From Chamaecyparis obtusa (taxonomy: Eukaryota > Streptophyta > Pinopsida > Cupressales > Cupressaceae), in contig BSBK01001580.1 in NCBI GenBank assembly GCA_027943335.1, forward strand, positions 1,017,501 through 1,081,500: 64,000 nucleotides of DNA, read 5' to 3'. Below are positions 59,560-64,000 of this stretch, piece by piece. The notes beneath the pieces were generated by a model, which searched no databases, was not told where the DNA came from, and saw nothing but the letters and a program-made list of their open reading frames with translations. How positions within the stretch are numbered: the stretch's first letter is position 1; each line of letters opens with the position of its first letter. The position numbers and the translations under genes are program-made.

Positions 59560-60664
59560 AGGTGTGATTACATTACATTCATGTAGATATCATCATGTTA
59601 AATTGCCTCCTATAATCACCTAAAATTGGTCTCCTAAACCATAGGCCCCTAATCTCAATTATTGATGATAATCACAAAAGTCCTAACCCAGAAGGAAATT
59701 CAATTTTATCATCAATATGATATGATCATCAAAATTGTAAATGTCAAAATCAATTAATTCCTAAATATCAACCTTATCTGGAAATTAAAAGTAATTAAAT
59801 CAATTAATTTAATTAAATGTCCTAGCACATTAATTAAATTGAACCCATTTTTCCTTTATACATGAAAAAGGTATTAATTTGAATCAAATCCTACAAAATT
59901 AAATTAAATATTAAAAAATTAAGAGAAATCCTCAAAATTGACAAAAACAATGGATTATCTTCAAAATTGATAAAAAAACACAAGGAAAAAGATTGATAAA
60001 AAAATAAAGTTGATAAAACAAGGCAAGTTTGAGTTAAAAAGTTGAGTTGCATAATTTATTAAATCAAATAAAAGGAAAAATAATTGTTAACTTGAGCATA
60101 AAAAATTTAATCAATCTGTTTTATCTATTATTTCCCCAAATCAACTAAAAAAACATACTTTAACTCAACTTTGGATTAATCTTGATCATTAATCTGAATC
60201 AATCTATATCATCATTTTTTTTATCAAGGTTCATATAAAAGGAATGCTCCTCTTCTCATTCAATATGCGTAATTTTGATAACATTGTTATTATGTGGGTT
60301 TTTTTGAAGGAGCTATTGTGCATTAATTTGAGAATTTGAGAGTTTGCATCTTGTTGTTGTTATTATTTGCATATCATGCTTAGCCTAGAAATCATGTTTC
60401 TTTCATGGGATTTAGATTGATTTCATATCTTATTTGCATAAAAAAAATACAAAAATATAGTTTAATCTTGCATTCATATAGAAACCCTCCGTCTTAGTGT
60501 ATTCAAGTCACTGATATTGCTCAAAAAATATGAGAACATCCATACTCACATCATTTAGGAGGCAATAGATCGAATTGTATGATTTTATATATTTATTTAT
60601 CTAATATCATTTGACTAACCATGCACCTAATGATCTATTGAAGTGTTTGTGATTGCATCTTGTT
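59560..60664 (+). repeat. Divergent relative of the gypsy LTR
   Basis: The AT-rich body with ttaattaaat words, a tcatataaaagg TATA-like box near 60233, and the tail (gtcactgatattgctc...catactcac...ctaatgatctattgaagtg) follow the same order as the 3' third of the gypsy LTR (gtcagtgatctcgctc...catactcgcac...ctctaatgttttactgaagtg), but with many changes. Probably an older LTR of a related family, whose end was hit by the second element. Confidence 0.5.
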
Positions 60665-61925
60665 GCGCGTGTGAATTTTGTACCTAGCTGTAGACACAAC
60701 ACTTCAGTAAAACATTAGAGATTAGCAAATCAAGAAATCTGCAATATAAATGAACTAAGCTAAACAGACAATTTACTGCCTTCTAGTAGGTGCGAGTATG
60801 GTATTCTCAGATTATGACCGAGATCGCTGACAATGCAAAACCTAAACAAATGATTTGAAATGATTGAAAGCAATGAAATATGGATGCAGATTAATCTATA
60901 TTTTTGTATTTTCTATGCAATATGATGAAAATTGATATGAAAATCTATCTAATAATGCTATGAATGGTATGAATGGATTGAAAAACAATGAATTGAAAAT
61001 TATGAAAATCTCACAATCGCTTATTTGCAAGAGCTCGATTCTCCAAGTTCGCAAGTGCTAAAAAATTGAAGGACTGAAGGACCTTTTGTGAAGGGCTGAG
61101 CCTTGATTATATAGAAATCTAGGGCTTGAGGATGCATTGAGAAAAGCCATAAAACACTCTTGATAAAATCAGGTTGATTTTTGAGTTAACAAAAAATTAG
61201 AAATAGATCAACACGTAAAATCATGCAAAAACAACTTTTTGACTCAAAATAGAGTTCATATCACTTTTTTTCAACTCACAATCACATGTTGAGTTTAGAA
61301 AGTTAACAAATTGAAATTGATAATTGATTTAAAGTTGATTACTTTTCTAATTGTGCATGATTTTATATGAATTAATTTAATAATTAAAGTGATTTATTCT
61401 CAACTTAAATGATTTTTGAATTAAAACAACTGATTTATGGGTTAATCAATTATTTAATCAAACTTTTATTCCAAACTATATCATTAAATCTTGACAACTT
61501 GATTTAATCAATTAAATAAGAATTTAATCAATTATTTATAGGATTTTTGATTTATTGTCAAAATTAAATAATATAAATTAGGAATAAATGCAATTAAATC
61601 TAATTTAAATGATTAAGTGGCAGATTAAATCTAATTTAAATGATTAAGTGGCAGATTAAATCTAATTAATTAAATATTCAAAATATTCAATTAATAAAAT
61701 TTTAGGATAAATATGATTTATCACCAAATAATATTCAATTAGAGATAATTAGGATAATTAGGAATATTCAAAGAATATTCCCCGATGCAGAATTATGATT
61801 AATCAATTAGGGTTTTGATAAATTGATGTGCAGATGTGCCTTAGGTTAGGACTTTTATGTTGATTTCGATCAATTTGTTAATGTAGAAGGTTAATGGTCC
61901 TATAGCCCATTTTTTGGGTATTACA
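60665..61925 (-). repeat. 3' LTR of the second gypsy/PMD element
   Basis: Plus-strand start TGCGCGTGTGAATTTTGTACC, end GGGTATTACA. It aligns inverted with 4972-6238 and 16951-18216. A local tandem duplication (agattaaatctaatttaaatgattaagtggc twice) is at about 61592-61655. Confidence 0.9.
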
Positions 61926-62898
61926 TTTTGCCCCTCTTTGAATTACTGTGCAAAGCACAATGGTTCAAAGAATAATCTATTTCTGATGATGTAGACTCAG
62001 TTATGTGGTGGGAAAAGTGATCTTGAGAGATTAACTGATTCTGAGACAGAAACCGATTGAAAGATTTGAAGATGTTGGTGATTCAGGTCCTAATTGACCT
62101 AAGAATTGAGATGATGTCAACTATATCAACAATGAACCAATGATTACGAAGAAGTGCCAAAATGGCTGATTTTGAACCTTATGATTACGAAGAAGTGACT
62201 GTCCTGACTCTAGACCTGATTGTCCAAAGGAATCAAAAGGATGCCAAATCTGAACCCTTCAGTTATGAAGAACCAAGGAAATAACACTAATGAGTCGATG
62301 GTTATGAAGAGCTGATATAGTTTACAAGTTTGGTGAGAGAACACCAGATTGATATGGATCTTGATGAATTTGATATGCCCCAAGCGATGTGCCCCAAGCG
62401 ATGAGGACTTTTGATGAATCAGCAACTAGATGTGGTTGTTGTCTTGATCACTGAAAGAAATATTTGATTTACATATTTGATTGATGTGCAATACCATGCC
62501 CCCTTTGGGATGAAAATCAAAATCTGGCTAGAAAAGCCAGCGTGAAATAGTTTAGAAGCATGTTAATTGATTTGAGAAGTGGTTATACACGTCTAGAAAC
62601 ACATTCTGCATCGTTTAGAGGTCATAAAGACCAAGTTTGACCAGGTTGACCAAGTTGAAATTTTGATAGTTTGATGTAAGATAATCAATTAAGTTGAAAA
62701 TTGGATTCTTTTGATGTTTAGAAGGTCGATTATGCAAGAAGTCGACCATCCTGGGTCCGAAAATATTAAATCACAATTTTGACAAAGTAAACGATCTTAG
62801 ATTTTGATTTTGATCTTGAAAATGGGTTAAGAATGTCAAAATTAGCTAGGGGTGCAAATTTCATGCAAAACGGAGAACTTTCAAAATTTAGGTCAAAA

Positions 62899-62910
62899 CC
62901 TATATAAGGG
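62899..62910 (+). promoter_or_regulatory. TATA box of the second PMD gene
   Basis: CCTATATAAGGG, same context and distance as the box at 15944-15956 of the first copy. Confidence 0.7.
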
Positions 62911-62980
62911 CCAAAAGGGTCATTTTCAAATCATTTCCACCTTTTTTCTTTTGTGAGCTTGTGGATCCCTCTAAGAAAAA

Positions 62981-64000
62981 GTGGAAGTTCCTGTGTCATC
63001 TCATCGTTTCAAGTGCAGTCGATGATACCAACGACCTCACCAGTATGGCAATCCGATAAGTGGACCTCTATGCCTCTCCTGTATTCAATTTTGTTAATTT
63101 TTGATGTATTTTTTTAAATTTTTCCACATTTTTAGGCTTTTCATTTTTTTTTGCTTCATGGAAATTCATATTATAGTCCGCTAGGACTCGTACAACTTTT
63201 CAAGTCCAATTCAAGACTCGTATGGGTTATAACTGTAACTCATGTGAGAAGGACCCAAGTGTCGTACGACATTTCGTCAGGTCCTTCATATGTTGTATGA
63301 AACCCTACACAGTGTCGTATGACCATAAAGTGTTGTATGAGACATGCCTGTAACTCATACGAGTTTTCATGCTAGTCTGAAAACTCGTATGGAAAATAGT
63401 GAGTGTTTTTCACATCCTTAAGTCAAAAATTTAATTTTTCTAAGTTCTTAGGCTGATTCCTTAGTATTTAATGCACCTTTTGAAGTTGTCAATTTGTCAT
63501 TTTCTATGCTTTTAGCTTGATTTTTGACCAAGTTACTGATAGGTTTCCCTTGTTTTTGTGCTGTGTAGGTTATCTTTTCTGATGTACATGTGCGGATATC
63601 TCATCCAGCCACCCAGAGACTCCGTGTGTCACTTCCTGATCCCTTGAGAGTTCACTTAGCTACCTGTGGATTTGAGTAATTGATACAGTTGCCTAAGATT
63701 CAGGTTAACCATAGATTGATTACTGCACTAGTCGAGAGATTCCACTCGGAGACCAGACTTTCCATCTTCCTACCAGAGAGATCACCGTGACGCTGGAGGA
63801 TGTATGCAGGATACTTCAGATACCCTTCCACGGACCTCATCTGGACTACATCAATTCGGGTAATGTTGGTTTACATTCTTTTAGGATAGTATTTGGTGAT
63901 GATGATTAGTTAACCCACTAGATCTCATGGGAGACTCTAGTATAGAGATATGGACAAATGCACCACCTTGAGTGCATTATCACCGGGATGATTGGAGGGA
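62981..64000 (+). pseudogene. Second PMD gene, partial, broken
   Basis: Exon 1 equivalent 62981-63055: the ATG of the first copy reads GTG here and the donor GT reads AT (63056-63057), so normal start and splicing are lost. The intron holds motif cluster 4. The acceptor CTGTGTAG at 63561-63568 is kept, and exon 2 starts at 63569 with SHPATQRLRVSLPDPLRVH. There is a TAG after TCGFE, a frameshift in the HSET...FLP region (about 63750-63770), and further stops. Sequence beyond 64000 is not seen. Same protein family as 13690-15864. Confidence 0.82.
63178..63395. repeat. CGTAYG motif cluster 4 (second PMD intron)
   Basis: actcgtacaa, actcgtatggg, gtgtcgtacgacatt (GTCGTACGAC is a perfect palindrome), tgttgtatgaaa, gtgtcgtatgac, tgttgtatgag, actcatacgagttt and actcgtatgg. 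Order and spacing follow cluster 3, inverted. Confidence 0.65.

Larger units (their letters stand above)
60665..64000 (-). mobile_element. Second gypsy/PMD element, inverted, truncated by window end
   Basis: The 3' LTR (60665-61925), polypurine tract (61926-61939) and the region up to the PMD gene are the reverse complement of the first element's 3' end. The element reads on the minus strand, so its PMD gene is on the plus strand here. The rest lies outside the window. Confidence 0.9.

Overview
This window is plant nuclear DNA, AT-rich and built almost entirely of nested, decayed transposable elements around one ordinary host gene. Evidence for a plant: a GT-3-type trihelix transcription factor gene, Ty1/copia and Ty3/gypsy (Tat-like) LTR retrotransposons, a TRIM pair, a CACTA-like transposon with Tnp2 domains, and plant mobile domain (PMD) coding sequence. 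The TE density would suit a large genome such as a gymnosperm, but nothing here fixes the species.

Layout. 1.0-3.05 kb (minus): two-exon trihelix gene. 4.09-4.94 kb: copia-type solo LTR with a perfect ATTAC target duplication. 4.97-18.22 kb (plus): a 13.2-kb Ty3/gypsy element with two ~1.27-kb LTRs and AGATA duplications, inserted in a GA-rich tract. It carries gag, protease, a G-patch-like segment and reverse transcriptase in one long frame, no visible RNase H or integrase, and an antisense two-exon PMD gene with its own TATA box. 18.5-19.7 kb: LTR fragment of a third family. 19.8-22.5 kb: tandem repeats and several long hairpins. 23.81-30.96 kb (minus): complete but dead Ty1/copia element. 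31.7-41.1 kb (minus): CACTA-like element with a Tnp2 gene, a SET-domain-like gene and a second multi-exon gene, interrupted by two TRIM elements head to head. 41.2-51.5 kb: duplicated and inverted fragments and unrecognised decayed ORFs. 51.6-59.23 kb (minus): a retroelement with 5' LTR, PBS and multi-zinc-knuckle Gag but no pol, carrying instead a ~1,210-codon sense extra ORF with its own TATA-like box. 59.26-59.55 kb: (GA)n arrays. 59.56-60.66 kb: divergent relative of the gypsy LTR. 60.67-64.0 kb: a second, inverted copy of the gypsy/PMD element, cut by the window end.

How it fits together. The host gene is the only likely functional protein gene. The retroelements have mostly died by in-frame stops, largely at sites where Gln, Arg or Trp is expected, rather than by frameshifts, as expected from deamination of methylated cytosine. 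The most unusual content is cargo: an antisense PMD gene conserved in two element copies, clusters of CGTACG-centred palindromes in its intron and in the element's 5' leader, a large sense extra ORF replacing pol in another family, and a SET-like gene next to a CACTA transposase. All domain calls are by eye, without database searches.
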